Of a DNA stretch of 64,000 nt, positions 1 to 10,788 are shown in pieces. Numbering within the stretch: position 1 is the first letter of the stretch; each line of letters starts with the position of its first letter. The position numbers were made by a program, and so were the translations under genes. Below the pieces are notes generated by a model that worked only from the letters and a program-made list of their open reading frames with translations, was not told the DNA's origin and ran no database searches. The stretch covers positions 372,001-436,000 of the forward strand of contig NZ_CP097121.1 in assembly GCF_024029675.1 (NCBI RefSeq), in the 5' to 3' direction. This DNA is from Fructilactobacillus carniphilus. GTDB lineage: Bacteria; Bacillota; Bacilli; Lactobacillales; Lactobacillaceae.

Positions 1-1
1 C

Positions 2-385
<384 letters not shown>

Positions 386-390
386 GCAAA

Positions 391-416
391 AGACCAGCTG
401 CAGACTGGTCTTTTTT
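391..416 (+). terminator. Rho-independent terminator after proS
   Basis: A 7-bp stem AGACCAG/CTGGTCT with a 7-base loop is followed directly by a run of T. It lies between proS and polC, and the T run ends only 20 bases before the polC start codon. Confidence 0.85.
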
Positions 417-435
417 GCACCACAGGAGGTTATTA

Positions 436-3400
436 GTGGCACTAACTAAAGAAGAACGTTTGCAAAAACTATTGGATCAAATTGGTTGGCCCACGGACCA
501 ACGGGATGAATTTACAAACGGCCAGATTGCCCAAGTTACAGTCCATCAGCAGTCGAATCGCTGGGAGTTCACGTTGCAGTTCGAGCACGTTCTGCCGTTC
601 GTCACGTTTCAAAAGTTGTTTGGTGATTTGCAACAGTCGTTTCAAGACATTGCCACGGTCGAACTAAAGATTCACACGGACCAACAGGATGTTCCCAGTC
701 GAGAACTAGGTGACTACTGGAATTGGGTGGTTCAGCATGCTGGGTTACATTCCAATTTGACCCAGGAGTTATTAAATAATCATGTCCCAGAAGTTGACGA
801 TGCTGGTCGGATTAATTTTTTAGCCATGAACGAAGTGGTCAAGGACTTTATGACGAACAATGCGTTGGGACCCATTGAAGAGCTTTATCACCAGCTGGGT
901 TTTCCCGCCTTTACAATTCATACGTTTGTTGATGAATCAGCCTCGCAGGCGCAGATTGAGGAACTAAAGGCGAAAAAGAAAGAACGAGACGAACAACTGG
1001 CCCAACAAGCCCGCTTGGCCATGGAAAAAAGTAGTGCTCACAAGACTGGACCGAACAAGAACGGAACGTTGCAAGTGGGAAGAAAGATTGCAGCTAATTT
1101 AGATGTGACCCAAATGGCCGATATTACAGAGGAAGAACGCTCGGTGGTTATTAATGGTTATGTGTTTAACAAGGAACTGCGGAAGTTAAAATCCGGGCGG
1201 GAATTACTCATTTTAGAAATTACCGATTATACCTCCTCGTTAACGGTGAAACTGTTTTCCAATGACGAAGCTGACATGGAGATGTTTGAAAACTTTCAGG
1301 CCGGCGGTTGGATTAAAGTTCGTGGTGGGGTGCAAGAGGACAGTTATTCGAATGAACTGACGATGATTGCCCGCGACGTGATGCCGATTGACCACCAGGA
1401 GCGAGCAGATCAAGCTCCAGATGATGATAAACGGGTCGAACTGCACCTGCATTCTAACATGAGCCAAATGGACGCCACGAACTCCATTTCGGACTACGTG
1501 AAACGGGCTAAACAATGGGGACACACGGCACTAGCCGTCACCGATCACGACAACGTTCAAGCCTTTCCGGAATCCTATCAGGCGGGGCAGCAAAATGACG
1601 TGAAAATGATTTACGGGATGGAAGCCAACGTGGTTGATGACGGAGAACCGATTGGATTCAATGACCAACACGTGAACCTGAAAGAGGCCACGTACGTTGT
1701 GTTTGATACGGAAACGACCGGGCTTTCTGCTGTGTATGATCGCGTGATCGAATTGTCTGCGGTTAAGATGCAGGGCAATAATGTCATTGATGAATTTGAA
1801 GAGTTCATTGATCCGGGATTTCATTTGTCCGAGCAAACCACTAATTTAACGTCAATTACGGACGAAATGGTGGCCGGTTCAAAGTCAGAACAAGAGGTCT
1901 TTAGCCTCTTTCGGGAATTTTGTGGAGATGCCATTATCGTGGGGCACAACGTCACCTTCGACGTGGGTTTTATGAACACGGGCTATAAACGCCACGGCAT
2001 GGATCCAATCAAAAACCCGATCATTGATACGTTAACGTTGGCACGGTTTTTATATCCCAATTACAAGAGTTACCGACTGAATGTGTTAGCGAAAAAGTTC
2101 AACGTTAATTTGGAACACCATCACCGGGCCATCTACGATGCCGAAACCACCGGTCATTTAAATTATCTGTTCTTAAAGGATGCGGAAGACCAGTATGGAA
2201 TTGAGTATCACGATCAATTAAATGAACACATGACTGATAACGATGCCTATAAACACGCTCGACCGTTCCATGTGGTGTTGTTGACGCAAACGCAAGCCGG
2301 GTTAAAGAACCTATTTAAACTGGTTTCGTTAGCTCATATTAAATATTATTACCGGGTGCCCCGGATTCCGCGAAGTGAGTTAGAAAAGTATCGGGAAGGT
2401 CTGTTAGTGGGTTCTGCTTGTTCGAATGGAGAAGTATTTACCTCGCTCATGCAAAAAGGTGAAGCTGAAGCCTTAACGAAAGCCCGCTTTTATGACTACC
2501 TGGAAGTCCAGCCTCAGGCAGCCTATCAGCCGTTAATTGACAGTCACTTGATTAGTGACAGCGGGAAATTACAGACCATTATCGAAAATCTGGTCAAGGT
2601 CGCTGATCAAGCCCAGCTTCCGTTAGTGGCGACGGGCGATGTGCACTACCTGGATCCCCATGATTTTATCTATCGAAAGATTTTAATTAACTCCCAGGGA
2701 GGCGCTAATCCGTTAAACCGGCAAACCCTGCCGGATGCGCATTTTCGGACGACGGATGAACTACTGGAAGATTTTGACTTTTTAGGAACTGAAAAGGCTC
2801 ATGAAATTGTGGTTCAGAATTCACAAGCCATTGCGAAGCAAATTGAAACGGTGCAACCATTGAAAGATAAGTTGTATACACCAAAAATGGATGGGGCCGA
2901 GGATGAAATTAAGCAACGAACCATGGATAAGGCGCATCAATTGTATGGCACAAATTTACCTGAATTGGTCCAACATCGCTTGGATCGGGAGTTAACCAGT
3001 ATCATTAATAACGGATTCTCGGTTATTTACTTGATTTCGCAACGGCTGGTTGCTAAGAGTAATAAGGATGGTTATTTGGTGGGTTCCCGGGGATCCGTGG
3101 GATCTAGCTTGGTTGCTACTATGACTGGAATCACGGAAGTTAATCCACTGCCACCACACTATCGTTGTCCCGAATGCCAATACTCAGAGTTTTTTACCAA
3201 GGGTGAATACAGTTCTGGTTTTGATTTACCCGAGAAAAAGTGTCCGGAATGTGGCGCCGTGATGGTTGGCGACGGTCATAACATTCCGTTTGAAACCTTC
3301 CTGGGCTTTAAAGGAAATAAGGTGCCGGATATTGATTTGAACTTTTCTGGTGATTATCAATCGATTGCACATAACTATACGAAGGTTTTATTTGGAGAAA

Positions 3401-4752
3401 AGAACGTATTTCGGGCGGGAACGATTGGAACCGTGGCCGATAAAACTGCTTATGGATACGTGAAGGCCTACGAACGTGACACCGAACAACAATTGCGGGG
3501 CGCAGAAATTGACCGCCTGGCTCAGGGAGCCACGGGAGTAAAACGAACGACCGGGCAACATCCAGCCGGCATCATCGTTGTCCCTGATTACATGGATATC
3601 TATGACTTCACGCCGATTCAATTTCCAGCTGAAGATCAAAATGCGGCCTGGAAAACGACCCACTTTGATTTCCACTCCATTCACGATAACATCCTAAAGC
3701 TTGATATTCTGGGACACGATGATCCGACTATGATCCGGATGCTCCAAGATCTTTCGGGAATTGACCCGTACTCGATTCCCATGAATGATCCGGGAGTGAT
3801 GAAGATTTTCAGCAGTCCAGAGGTACTGGGAGTTACGCCCGAACAAATTTTTTCGAAAACTGGGACCCTCGGGATTCCCGAATTTGGAACTCACTTTGTC
3901 CGGGGAATGTTAGAGGAAACTAATCCGAAGAACTTTTCTGACCTGTTACAAATTTCTGGGTTATCGCACGGAACTGATGTGTGGTTAGGGAATGCCGAAG
4001 AGTTGATTAAAGAAGGCACGGCTACCATTTCAAACGTGATTGGGTGTCGGGATAACATCATGACCGACTTGATTAATTACGGAGTTGATTCAGAAACTTC
4101 CTTCCAAATCATGGAAAAAGTGCGGAAGGGAAAGGGAATTAAACCAGAGTGGCAGGCCAAGATGAAGGAAGCTGATGTTCCGGACTGGTACATTGATTCT
4201 TGTTTAAAGATTAAATACATGTTCCCCCGGGCCCACGCCACGGCTTACGTGTTGATGGCGTTACGGGTGGCCTATTTCAAGGTTTACTTTCCGTTGGTTT
4301 ACTACGCAGCTTACTTCTCTGTCCGGGCTGATGACTTTGACGTTGAGGCCATGGCGCACGGAAAAGAAGCGGTGAAAAACGTCATTCAGGCAATTAGTAG
4401 CAAGGGAAATGATGCTTCCGCCAAGGAAAAGAACCTGCAAACTGTGATGTTAATTGCGAATGAAATGCTTGAACGGGGCTTTTCGTTTGAAATGATTGAC
4501 CTCGAACGATCCGATGCTTCGGAATGGCTCGTGGATGGGAAAAAATTAATTGCGCCTTTCAGCGCTGTGCCCGGTCTGGGCTTAAACGTAGCCAAGCAGA
4601 TTGTGGCTGCTCGCGAAGACAAACCGTTCCTTTCTAAGGAAGATTTGTCTAAACGGGGAGGCGTTTCTAAAACCATCATTGAATTTATGAATCAAAATGG
4701 AGTTTTGAAGGGCTTACCCGACGAAAACCAGTTGAGTTTGTTTGATTTGTAA
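436..4752 (+). CDS. polC: DNA polymerase III PolC-type alpha subunit
   Basis: PolC is the main replicative polymerase of low-GC Gram-positives, carrying its own 3'-5' proofreading exonuclease. The GTG at 436 is chosen as start because AGGAGG at 424-429 sits 6 bases upstream; an in-frame TTG at 415 would lie in the preceding terminator. The product is about 1438 residues, the family's usual length. Visible domains in order: an OB-fold region before about residue 330, a PHP domain starting near residue 335 ([13 protein letters not shown]), the exonuclease inserted in it from about residue 423 (DTETTGL, later [11 protein letters not shown]), a zinc site near residue 910 (CPEC and a second CPEC), and the palm with [12 protein letters not shown] near 963. 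A second Pol III, DnaE, is encoded at 48 kb. Confidence 0.97.
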   Translation: MALTKEERLQKLLDQIGWPTDQRDEFTNGQIAQVTVHQQSNRWEFTLQFEHVLPFVTFQKLFGDLQQSFQDIATVELKIHTDQQDVPSRELGDYWNWVVQHAGLHSNLTQELLNNHVPEVDDAGRINFLAMNEVVKDFMTNNALGPIEELYHQLGFPAFTIHTFVDESASQAQIEELKAKKKERDEQLAQQARLAMEKSSAHKTGPNKNGTLQVGRKIAANLDVTQMADITEEERSVVINGYVFNKELRKLKSGRELLILEITDYTSSLTVKLFSNDEADMEMFENFQAGGWIKVRGGVQEDSYSNELTMIARDVMPIDHQERADQAPDDDKRVELHLHSNMSQMDATNSISDYVKRAKQWGHTALAVTDHDNVQAFPESYQAGQQNDVKMIYGMEANVVDDGEPIGFNDQHVNLKEATYVVFDTETTGLSAVYDRVIELSAVKMQGNNVIDEFEEFIDPGFHLSEQTTNLTSITDEMVAGSKSEQEVFSLFREFCGDAIIVGHNVTFDVGFMNTGYKRHGMDPIKNPIIDTLTLARFLYPNYKSYRLNVLAKKFNVNLEHHHRAIYDAETTGHLNYLFLKDAEDQYGIEYHDQLNEHMTDNDAYKHARPFHVVLLTQTQAGLKNLFKLVSLAHIKYYYRVPRIPRSELEKYREGLLVGSACSNGEVFTSLMQKGEAEALTKARFYDYLEVQPQAAYQPLIDSHLISDSGKLQTIIENLVKVADQAQLPLVATGDVHYLDPHDFIYRKILINSQGGANPLNRQTLPDAHFRTTDELLEDFDFLGTEKAHEIVVQNSQAIAKQIETVQPLKDKLYTPKMDGAEDEIKQRTMDKAHQLYGTNLPELVQHRLDRELTSIINNGFSVIYLISQRLVAKSNKDGYLVGSRGSVGSSLVATMTGITEVNPLPPHYRCPECQYSEFFTKGEYSSGFDLPEKKCPECGAVMVGDGHNIPFETFLGFKGNKVPDIDLNFSGDYQSIAHNYTKVLFGEKNVFRAGTIGTVADKTAYGYVKAYERDTEQQLRGAEIDRLAQGATGVKRTTGQHPAGIIVVPDYMDIYDFTPIQFPAEDQNAAWKTTHFDFHSIHDNILKLDILGHDDPTMIRMLQDLSGIDPYSIPMNDPGVMKIFSSPEVLGVTPEQIFSKTGTLGIPEFGTHFVRGMLEETNPKNFSDLLQISGLSHGTDVWLGNAEELIKEGTATISNVIGCRDNIMTDLINYGVDSETSFQIMEKVRKGKGIKPEWQAKMKEADVPDWYIDSCLKIKYMFPRAHATAYVLMALRVAYFKVYFPLVYYAAYFSVRADDFDVEAMAHGKEAVKNVIQAISSKGNDASAKEKNLQTVMLIANEMLERGFSFEMIDLERSDASEWLVDGKKLIAPFSAVPGLGLNVAKQIVAAREDKPFLSKEDLSKRGGVSKTIIEFMNQNGVLKGLPDENQLSLFDL

Positions 4753-4757
4753 GCTGA

Positions 4758-4786
4758 TTGATAATGTTGTCCGCTTATGTTACACT
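4758..4786 (+). promoter_or_regulatory. Candidate promoter of the rimP-nusA-infB operon
   Basis: TTGATA (4758-4763) and TACACT (4781-4786) are separated by 17 bases. It begins 6 bases after the polC stop codon and lies about 80 bases before rimP, so transcripts would start near 4793, ahead of the hairpin at 4814-4840. Confidence 0.6.
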
Positions 4787-4813
4787 AGTACAAGTAATTG
4801 AAAACTCTTTTCG

Positions 4814-4840
4814 GAGTGAGCAGCGATGCTCGCTCTTTTT
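4814..4840 (+). terminator. Terminator-like hairpin in front of rimP (polC terminator or leader attenuator)
   Basis: An 8-bp stem GAGTGAGC/GCTCGCTC (one G-T pair) with a 6-base loop is followed by five T. It could end polC transcription. Because a good promoter precedes it, it may also act as an attenuator in the leader of the nusA operon. The sequence alone does not decide between these. Confidence 0.7.
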
Positions 4841-4866
4841 ATTAGAAACATTTGGGAGGTAAATAG

Positions 4867-5349
4867 TTGAGCGAAACGAGCGAAATTATTGCAAAGGTCA
4901 CAGAGACCGTGGAACCGATTCTAGCAGCAGCAAACTTTTATTTATATGACATCGAATTTGTTAAAGAAGGTGGCAGTTGGTACCTCCGTGTGTACGTTGA
5001 CAAAGATGGTGGCATTACGTTGGATGATTGCGTGTTGGTCAGTGATCAATTGAGCGAAAAGTTAGATGAACTGGATTCAGATCCATTTGCAGACCCATAC
5101 TTTTTGGAAGTTTCGTCTCCAGGAGCAGAACGGCCCTTGAAAAAAGAACAGGACTATCAACGCGCTCTCAATGAATACGTTCACTTGTCCCTTTACCAAA
5201 AATTAGATGGGAAAAAGACCTACGAAGGAACGCTAATTAAACTAGATGACCAAGCTTTAACCATTCGGGTAACGGAAAAGAACCGGGAAAAAGACGTAGT
5301 TGTGCCCCGGGATTTAATTTCGAAGGCTCGCTTGGCAATTAAATTTTAA
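4867..5349 (+). CDS. rimP: Ribosome maturation factor RimP
   Basis: A 160-residue RimP/YlxS protein, needed for maturation of the 30S subunit. The TTG start at 4867 is supported by GGGAGGT at 4854-4860. The protein begins with the typical N-terminal alpha/beta domain ([17 protein letters not shown], then the conserved [12 protein letters not shown] around residue 80) and ends with the SH3-like C-terminal domain. It is the first gene of the classic rimP-nusA-ylxR-ylxQ-infB-rbfA run, with 19 bases to nusA. The length and motifs are standard for the family. Confidence 0.95.
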   Translation: MSETSEIIAKVTETVEPILAAANFYLYDIEFVKEGGSWYLRVYVDKDGGITLDDCVLVSDQLSEKLDELDSDPFADPYFLEVSSPGAERPLKKEQDYQRALNEYVHLSLYQKLDGKKTYEGTLIKLDDQALTIRVTEKNREKDVVVPRDLISKARLAIKF

Positions 5350-5368
5350 CGAGGAGGAAGCAAACACA

Positions 5369-6472
5369 ATGAGTAAAGAGTTAGTAACGGCGCTCGATGA
5401 ATTAGAGCGCGAAAAAGGCGTTAAAAAGGAAGTTGTCATTGAAGCGTTAGAAGCTGCTTTGATTTCAGCTTACAAACGCAACTATGACCAAGCCCAAAAC
5501 GTGGACGTTGAATTTAACGAACGACAGGGTAATATTAACGTTTATGCCGTTAAAAAAGTGGTTGAAGAAGTTGTTGATCCGCGTTTAGAGGTGAGCCTCG
5601 ACGAAGCACTGCAAATCAACCGGGGTTACGAGCTGGGTGATGAAATTAAATTTAAGGTGACGCCCAAAGATTTCGGTCGCATTGCGGCTCAAACCGCTAA
5701 ACAAGTCATCATGCAACGAGTTCGGGAGGCCGAACGGCAAAATGTGTACGACAAGTACAGTAAGTATCAGGATGAATTAGTCACGGCCGAAGTGGAACGC
5801 CAGGATAACCGGTTTGTATACCTGAACTTGGATGGCGTAGAAGCAGCCATGGCGCACAACGACCAGATGCCGAACGAAACTTATCGTCCGCAAGATAAGT
5901 TGAAGGTGTACGTAACGAACGTTGACGATGCTGCCAAGGGTCCCCAAGTCTTTGTGAGTCGGACAGCTCCGGGATTGTTGAAACGTTTGTTTGAACAAGA
6001 GGTACCCGAAGTCTACGACGGTGTGGTCGAAATTGTTTCGATTGCCAGAGAAGCGGGTGACCGTTCTAAAGTAGCAGTAAAATCAAACGAAGCCAACGTC
6101 GACCCGGTTGGGACTACGGTCGGACCTCGTGGCCAACGGGTGCAAGACATTGTAAACGAATTGGGGGGCGAAAACATGGATATTGTCCAGTGGGATGAAG
6201 ATCCAGCCCAATACATTGCCAACGCCCTCAATCCGGCCGAAGTAATTGACGTGATCTTTAAAGATGGCGAAGAAAAGGCTTGTACCGTAGTGGTTCCAGA
6301 TGACCAGTTGTCGTTAGCCATCGGAAAGCGTGGGCAAAATGCCCGACTCGCTGCTCGTTTAACTGGATATCGAATTGACATCAAGTCTGAGTCAGAAATG
6401 ACTGACCCCGATGCCAACGAAGCTGAAGGGGAAATTAGTGCGGCCGATGTTGGTGATGAAGCGGCAGACTAA
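5369..6472 (+). CDS. nusA: Transcription termination/antitermination factor NusA
   Basis: NusA binds RNA polymerase and nascent RNA, and modulates pausing, termination and antitermination. GAGGAGG at 5351-5357 precedes the ATG. The 367-residue product shows the N-terminal polymerase-binding domain (about residues 1-125), an S1 domain (about 130-200) and two KH domains with the GxxG-like motifs GPRGQRVQDIV and IGKRGQNARLAARL. The C-terminus is a short acidic tail (about the last 20 residues), as in Firmicutes, without the acidic repeat domains of enterobacterial NusA. It lies in an operon with rimP upstream and rnpM downstream. Confidence 0.96.
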   Translation: MSKELVTALDELEREKGVKKEVVIEALEAALISAYKRNYDQAQNVDVEFNERQGNINVYAVKKVVEEVVDPRLEVSLDEALQINRGYELGDEIKFKVTPKDFGRIAAQTAKQVIMQRVREAERQNVYDKYSKYQDELVTAEVERQDNRFVYLNLDGVEAAMAHNDQMPNETYRPQDKLKVYVTNVDDAAKGPQVFVSRTAPGLLKRLFEQEVPEVYDGVVEIVSIAREAGDRSKVAVKSNEANVDPVGTTVGPRGQRVQDIVNELGGENMDIVQWDEDPAQYIANALNPAEVIDVIFKDGEEKACTVVVPDDQLSLAIGKRGQNARLAARLTGYRIDIKSESEMTDPDANEAEGEISAADVGDEAAD

Positions 6473-6507
6473 TGTTTAAATTAGTGAGATAAAGGAGCTG
6501 AACCAGG

Positions 6508-6813
6508 TTGAAGAAGAAAAGAAAAATTCCGATGCGGAAGGATGTTATTTCTGGAGAAATGTTCCCCAAAAAGGAACTTGTGCGCATTGTTCGGGATAAA
6601 GAAATGAACGTCGAGTTAGATCCAACCGGGAAAAAATCCGGGCGGGGTGCCTACGTTCAGGTTGACGTTGCGGCCGTTAAAAAGGCTCGGGACGAAAAAA
6701 TTCTTGATCAAGTTTTTTCCGTTACTCTATCTCCTGATTTTTATGCAACTTTGATTGATTACGTTGATCACATCCAAGCACGACGGGAACTGATGAAAAA
6801 TGACCAATTATAA
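6508..6813 (+). CDS. rnpM: YlxR family RNA-binding protein (RnpM)
   Basis: A basic 101-residue protein starting MKKKRKIPMRKD from a TTG at 6508, with AAAGGAG at 6491-6497 as a plausible ribosome binding site. The YlxR family signature is visible in KELVRIVRDKE and in DPTGKKSGRGAYV. YlxR (RnpM) is an RNA-binding protein reported to modulate RNase P in Bacillus. The gene overlaps ylxQ by 14 bases, indicating tight coexpression with nusA and infB. Confidence 0.92.
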   Translation: MKKKRKIPMRKDVISGEMFPKKELVRIVRDKEMNVELDPTGKKSGRGAYVQVDVAAVKKARDEKILDQVFSVTLSPDFYATLIDYVDHIQARRELMKNDQL

Positions 6814-7102
6814 GCAGACACTTAATTTGTTGGGAATTGCTCGGAGAGCTGGTAAAATAGTTACGGGAGAGTCATTGGTTCTAAACGGAATTCGCCACCA
6901 GCAGGTGCAGTTCTTGTTTTTAGCTAGTGATGCCGGTGCGGCAACTGCGAAACGCTTTTTAGACAAAAGTCGATTTTATGCCGTTCCAGTTAACAACGAC
7001 CTAAACAAAGCAGAATTAAGTGCAGCCATCGGGCAGCCACGAACAGTCATTGGAATTACAGACCAGGGTTTTGCGAGGAAATTAAATGAAATAAATAAGT
7101 AA
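6800..7102 (+). CDS. ylxQ: L7Ae-family ribosomal protein YlxQ
   Basis: A 100-residue protein of the L7Ae/L30e/S12e/Gadd45 fold, which typically binds kink-turn RNA. The family pattern is seen in [18 protein letters not shown] near the N-terminus and in the central [15 protein letters not shown]. It starts inside the 3' end of rnpM and is followed by infB after 13 bases, the standard Firmicutes order. The cellular role is not firmly established; the family assignment is good. Confidence 0.9.
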   Translation: MTNYKQTLNLLGIARRAGKIVTGESLVLNGIRHQQVQFLFLASDAGAATAKRFLDKSRFYAVPVNNDLNKAELSAAIGQPRTVIGITDQGFARKLNEINK

Positions 7103-7115
7103 GGAGCGTGGTTTC

Positions 7116-9446
7116 ATGGCGAAAAAAAGAATCTATGAACTAGCAAAAGAACTAAACGTTCCCAGTAAAAAAGTACTGGGTGTAGCGCAGGCCAATGGGA
7201 TTAAGGTAAAAAACCACATGTCATCATTAGATGCATCCCAAGAAAAAACAGTGCGAGGAGCAATGACTAACAAAAGCCAACCAAGTACCAAGAACCAGTC
7301 CCAGGCAACGGGAACCAAGCCCCGGACAAATAATAATGGGAAAGCCAACCAGCACCACACTGGATCACAGGCCCAGCAAGGGAACCAACGTCGTTCAAAT
7401 GCTAACCATTCTAAGCCAACCACCAAGAACAACCAACACCAATCAGATCAAAAGCAACCGGCTCGTGCTAAAACGACGACGAGTGCTAAGTCAACTACCA
7501 CCGCTAAGCCAAAGACTGGTGGCGGTAAGTTTGGTGGGAGCTTAAATCGCAACAACAATAACAACAAAAATAAAAAGAAACGTCGGAATAACCGTAACAA
7601 CCGGTTTGCCAACATGTATTCCAAGAACCAACGGATTCGGCAAAACCACAAAAAGAAGGCTCCGACCGTTAGAAAGAACCGGCCGTTGCCAGAAGTATTG
7701 GTTTATGAAGACGGGATGAATGCTCAAGACTTGGGTAAAATCCTGCACAGAGAACCAGCTGAAATCATCAAGAAGCTCTTTATGTTAGGGATGATGGTGA
7801 ACCAAAACCAATCCTTGGATAAGGATGCGATTGAATTGCTGGCTGCCGATTACGGCATCAAGGCGCAAGAAAAAGAACACGTGAACGTTTCTGATATCGA
7901 TAAGTTCTTTGAAGAAGAGGAAAATAACACTAGTTATCAAGCTCCTCGTCCTCCAGTCGTAACCATCATGGGACACGTTGATCACGGTAAGACCACATTG
8001 TTGGATTACCTGCGTCACTCCCACATCACGGCAGGCGAAGCAGGGGGAATTACCCAGGCGATTGGGGCTTATCAATTAAAACAAGACGATCATTTGATTA
8101 CGTTCTTAGATACTCCTGGACACGCGGCCTTCACTGAAATGCGGGCTCGGGGAGCTAACATCACTGACATTACGGTACTAGTGGTCGCAGCGGACGATGG
8201 AGTGATGCCGCAGACGGTTGAAGCCATTGACCATGCTAAGGAAGCCAACACGCCAATTATCGTGGCCGTGAACAAGATTGACCGCCCCAACGCTAATCCG
8301 CAACACGTGAAAGAACAGTTGATGAATTATGGTTTGGTTCCAGAAGATTACGGTGGAGATACGATTTTCGTTGATATTTCCGCTAAAAACGGAACGAACG
8401 TGGACGAACTGTTGAACATGATCCTATTACAAGCAGACGTGATGGAATTAAAGGCCAACCCGAAACAAAATGGAGCCGGGTCAGTGGTAGAAGCACGACT
8501 AGACCGAGGTAAGGGTCCCGTAGCTACATTGTTAGTGCAACAAGGAACCTTACGTCGCGGTGATCCCATCGTGGTTGGTGATACATTTGGTCGAGTGCGG
8601 ACGATGGCGAACGAAGCTGGACAAGACCTAGAATCGGCTACTCCATCAACGCCCGTTGAAATTACGGGATTAAACGCCGTTCCAGAAGCCGGTGACCGGT
8701 TCGTGGTCTTTGATGACGAAAAGACTGCGCGAGCTGCCGGAGAAGAACGGGCCAAAGAAGCACAAATTGAAGAACGAAAGCAAAACAACCGGGTTACATT
8801 GGATAACTTGTTTGATTCCATGAAACAAGAGGATATGAAGCAGGTTAACGTGATCATCAAAGCTGACGTGCAAGGTTCGGTTGAAGCCTTGGCAGATAGC
8901 CTGAAAAAGATTGACGTTGAAGGTGTGAACGTGAACGTCATCCATGCTTCGGTGGGGGCCGTGAACGAAAGTGATATTGCCCTAGCAAAGGCAAGTAACG
9001 CAATTATCATTGGGTTTAACGTGCGGCCTACTCCGCAAGCTAAGTTGCAAGCGGAAACGGACAAGATTGATGTGCGGCTTTACCAAGTTATTTACAACGC
9101 GATTGACGACGTGACGGCGGCCATGAAAGGGAAGCTTGATCCAACTTACGTAGAAGAAGTAACTGGTAGCATTGATGTCCGGCAAATCTACAAAGCTTCC
9201 GCCGTGGGAACCATCGCTGGTGGAATGGTTAATGATGGTTACGTCAGAAATGACAGTAAGGTGCGTTTGGTTCGGGACGGGGTAGTTAAATACGACGGCG
9301 AACTAGGCAGTTTGAAGCGCTTTAAAGATGATGTGAAGGAAGTTAAGCAAGGTCACGAATGTGGATTGACCATTGAAAACTACAACGACATCAAAGTGGG
9401 CGACGTAATCGAAGCCTACCACATGAAAGAAGTTGCTCCGAAGTAA
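7116..9446 (+). CDS. infB: Translation initiation factor IF-2
   Basis: IF-2 is the GTPase that brings initiator fMet-tRNA to the ribosome. The 776-residue product opens with the IF2 N-terminal helix domain, then has a long low-complexity stretch rich in Asn, Lys, Gln and Thr (about residues 50-195), including runs of Asn and Lys. The conserved core follows: a second IF2-N domain, then the G domain from about residue 285 with [15 protein letters not shown] and NKID, then domains II-IV. AAGGAGCG lies upstream of the ATG. The variable linker is expected for the family, but its Asn/Lys richness is notable. Confidence 0.97.
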   Translation: MAKKRIYELAKELNVPSKKVLGVAQANGIKVKNHMSSLDASQEKTVRGAMTNKSQPSTKNQSQATGTKPRTNNNGKANQHHTGSQAQQGNQRRSNANHSKPTTKNNQHQSDQKQPARAKTTTSAKSTTTAKPKTGGGKFGGSLNRNNNNNKNKKKRRNNRNNRFANMYSKNQRIRQNHKKKAPTVRKNRPLPEVLVYEDGMNAQDLGKILHREPAEIIKKLFMLGMMVNQNQSLDKDAIELLAADYGIKAQEKEHVNVSDIDKFFEEEENNTSYQAPRPPVVTIMGHVDHGKTTLLDYLRHSHITAGEAGGITQAIGAYQLKQDDHLITFLDTPGHAAFTEMRARGANITDITVLVVAADDGVMPQTVEAIDHAKEANTPIIVAVNKIDRPNANPQHVKEQLMNYGLVPEDYGGDTIFVDISAKNGTNVDELLNMILLQADVMELKANPKQNGAGSVVEARLDRGKGPVATLLVQQGTLRRGDPIVVGDTFGRVRTMANEAGQDLESATPSTPVEITGLNAVPEAGDRFVVFDDEKTARAAGEERAKEAQIEERKQNNRVTLDNLFDSMKQEDMKQVNVIIKADVQGSVEALADSLKKIDVEGVNVNVIHASVGAVNESDIALAKASNAIIIGFNVRPTPQAKLQAETDKIDVRLYQVIYNAIDDVTAAMKGKLDPTYVEEVTGSIDVRQIYKASAVGTIAGGMVNDGYVRNDSKVRLVRDGVVKYDGELGSLKRFKDDVKEVKQGHECGLTIENYNDIKVGDVIEAYHMKEVAPK

Positions 9447-9459
9447 AGGAGGAAACCAC

Positions 9460-9807
9460 ATGGTACAACAATATCGAGTTGGTCGGCTTCAACAAGAAAT
9501 TCAAAAAGAAGTCGATGACATTTTATTGAAGCGCGTGCGTGATCCGCGGGTGCAAGGAGTTACGGTCACTGGTGTTAAAGTGACAGGGGACTTACAACAG
9601 GCCACCATTTATTACAGTATTTTGTCGAGTGACAAAGCAGAACAAGAAAAGGTTCAGCAGGGACTCGATAAAGCCACGGGGTTAATCCGGGGCGAACTGG
9701 GTCACCGCTTAAGTATCTACGTTACTCCGGAGATTCATTTTGAACGAGACGAATCGATTGAGTACGGAAGTAAGATTGACCAGTTGATTAATAAATTAAA
9801 TCAATAA
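9460..9807 (+). CDS. rbfA: Ribosome-binding factor A
   Basis: RbfA is a KH-like 30S maturation factor also needed for cold adaptation. The start is placed at ATG 9460 because AAAGGAGG (9445-9452) precedes it; an upstream in-frame TTG at 9433 lies within infB. The product has 115 residues, the normal length, with the N-terminal family pattern YRVGRLQQEIQKEVDDIL and the core RDPRVQGVTVTGVKVTGDL. A strong hairpin terminator follows immediately. Confidence 0.95.
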   Translation: MVQQYRVGRLQQEIQKEVDDILLKRVRDPRVQGVTVTGVKVTGDLQQATIYYSILSSDKAEQEKVQQGLDKATGLIRGELGHRLSIYVTPEIHFERDESIEYGSKIDQLINKLNQ

Positions 9808-9809
9808 TT

Positions 9810-9844
9810 AAAAATGACTGAGAAAAATTTTCTCAGTCATTTTT
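9810..9844 (+). terminator. Terminator between rbfA and truB
   Basis: A nearly perfect inverted repeat AAAATGACTGAGAAAA/TTTTCTCAGTCATTTT ends in a T run. Being A-rich on one side and T-rich on the other, it could work in both directions. It separates the infB-rbfA transcript from truB-ribF. Confidence 0.88.
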
Positions 9845-9870
9845 GCGTACATATACGAAGGAGGGAGCAA

Positions 9871-10782
9871 ATGATCAACGGAATTATCCCGTTATATAAG
9901 CCGTTAGGCATGACTAGCTTTGGTTGTGTCAGTAAAATTCGTGGCATCGTGCACCAAAAAAAGGTCGGACATAGTGGCACCCTCGATCCCAACGTGGATG
10001 GAGTGTTACCAATTTGTTTAGGCAATGGGACCAAGGTGGTTGATTATCTGATGGCCACCGGGAAGACCTATCGAGGAGCGATTACCCTGGGTTTTGCGAC
10101 AACCACTGAAGATTTGGATGGTGAAATTGTTGCCGAACAGCATGATTTTAAGCCCCTGACCGATGCACAAATTAAAACGGGATTAACGCACTTCATTGGT
10201 TCTCAGATTCAGACGCCGCCCATGTATTCGGCGGTCAAGGTGAACGGACGTCGCTTGTATGATTATGCCCGCCATGGCGAAACCGTCAAACGGCCGCAAC
10301 GCACGATTCGGGTCACTGATTTCTATCAAATTGGAGAGTCCATTGTTGATCGAAACGCTGGAACCCAAACAATTTTCTTTGAAGTGGACTGTGGCAAAGG
10401 AACCTACGTGCGGACGTTAGCGGTCGACTTTGGTCGCGACTTTGGCTTACCCGCCGTGATGTCACAACTAACTCGGATTGCTAGTGGTGGATTTGATATT
10501 CAGCAAACGGTTGCTTTAGAAACTCTGGAGGATGCGCAACAAGCCGGACAATTAGATCAGTTCGTTTATCCAATTGACCATGCGCTTCACGCCTTTGCAC
10601 ACGTTGACTTGACGGCTGAACAGTGGGCGCAGGTCCAACATGGGGCCTTTTTACCAGCATCAGACTTGCAGACTACTGAAGCAGAAATCGTTTTACGCTA
10701 TAATGGTAGCGATAAGGCTTTATACTACTATGATGAGGGTCACCAGCGGTATAAACCACAAAAAATGTTTAGTTTGGAGTAA
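9871..10782 (+). CDS. truB: tRNA pseudouridine(55) synthase TruB
   Basis: TruB converts U55 in the T-loop of tRNAs to pseudouridine. The start is ATG 9871 with GAAGGAGGGAG just upstream; an earlier in-frame ATG at 9814 lies inside the rbfA terminator and is rejected. The 303-residue protein begins MINGIIPLYKPLGMTSF and contains the catalytic-Asp motif GTLDPNVDGVLP near residue 40, then KTYRGAITLG and PPMYSAVKVNGRRLYDYAR. The C-terminal PUA-like region is present. ribF follows after 6 bases. Confidence 0.96.
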   Translation: MINGIIPLYKPLGMTSFGCVSKIRGIVHQKKVGHSGTLDPNVDGVLPICLGNGTKVVDYLMATGKTYRGAITLGFATTTEDLDGEIVAEQHDFKPLTDAQIKTGLTHFIGSQIQTPPMYSAVKVNGRRLYDYARHGETVKRPQRTIRVTDFYQIGESIVDRNAGTQTIFFEVDCGKGTYVRTLAVDFGRDFGLPAVMSQLTRIASGGFDIQQTVALETLEDAQQAGQLDQFVYPIDHALHAFAHVDLTAEQWAQVQHGAFLPASDLQTTEAEIVLRYNGSDKALYYYDEGHQRYKPQKMFSLE

Positions 10783-10788
10783 CGAGCA

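Noticed and set aside
482..667. A 61-codon plus-strand frame inside the start of polC
   Set aside because: It is out of frame with polC, rich in Ser and Arg without any domain, and has no ribosome binding site.
8348..9064. A 238-codon minus-strand open frame inside infB
   Set aside because: It is rich in Ser, Thr and Pro with no family resemblance, lies wholly antisense to the G-domain and following regions of IF-2, and has no ribosome binding site or promoter. It is a shadow of the biased codons of infB.
9814..9870. Upstream ATG for truB at 9814
   Set aside because: It lies inside the rbfA terminator and lacks a ribosome binding site. ATG 9871 has GAAGGAGGGAG and gives the usual N-terminus.
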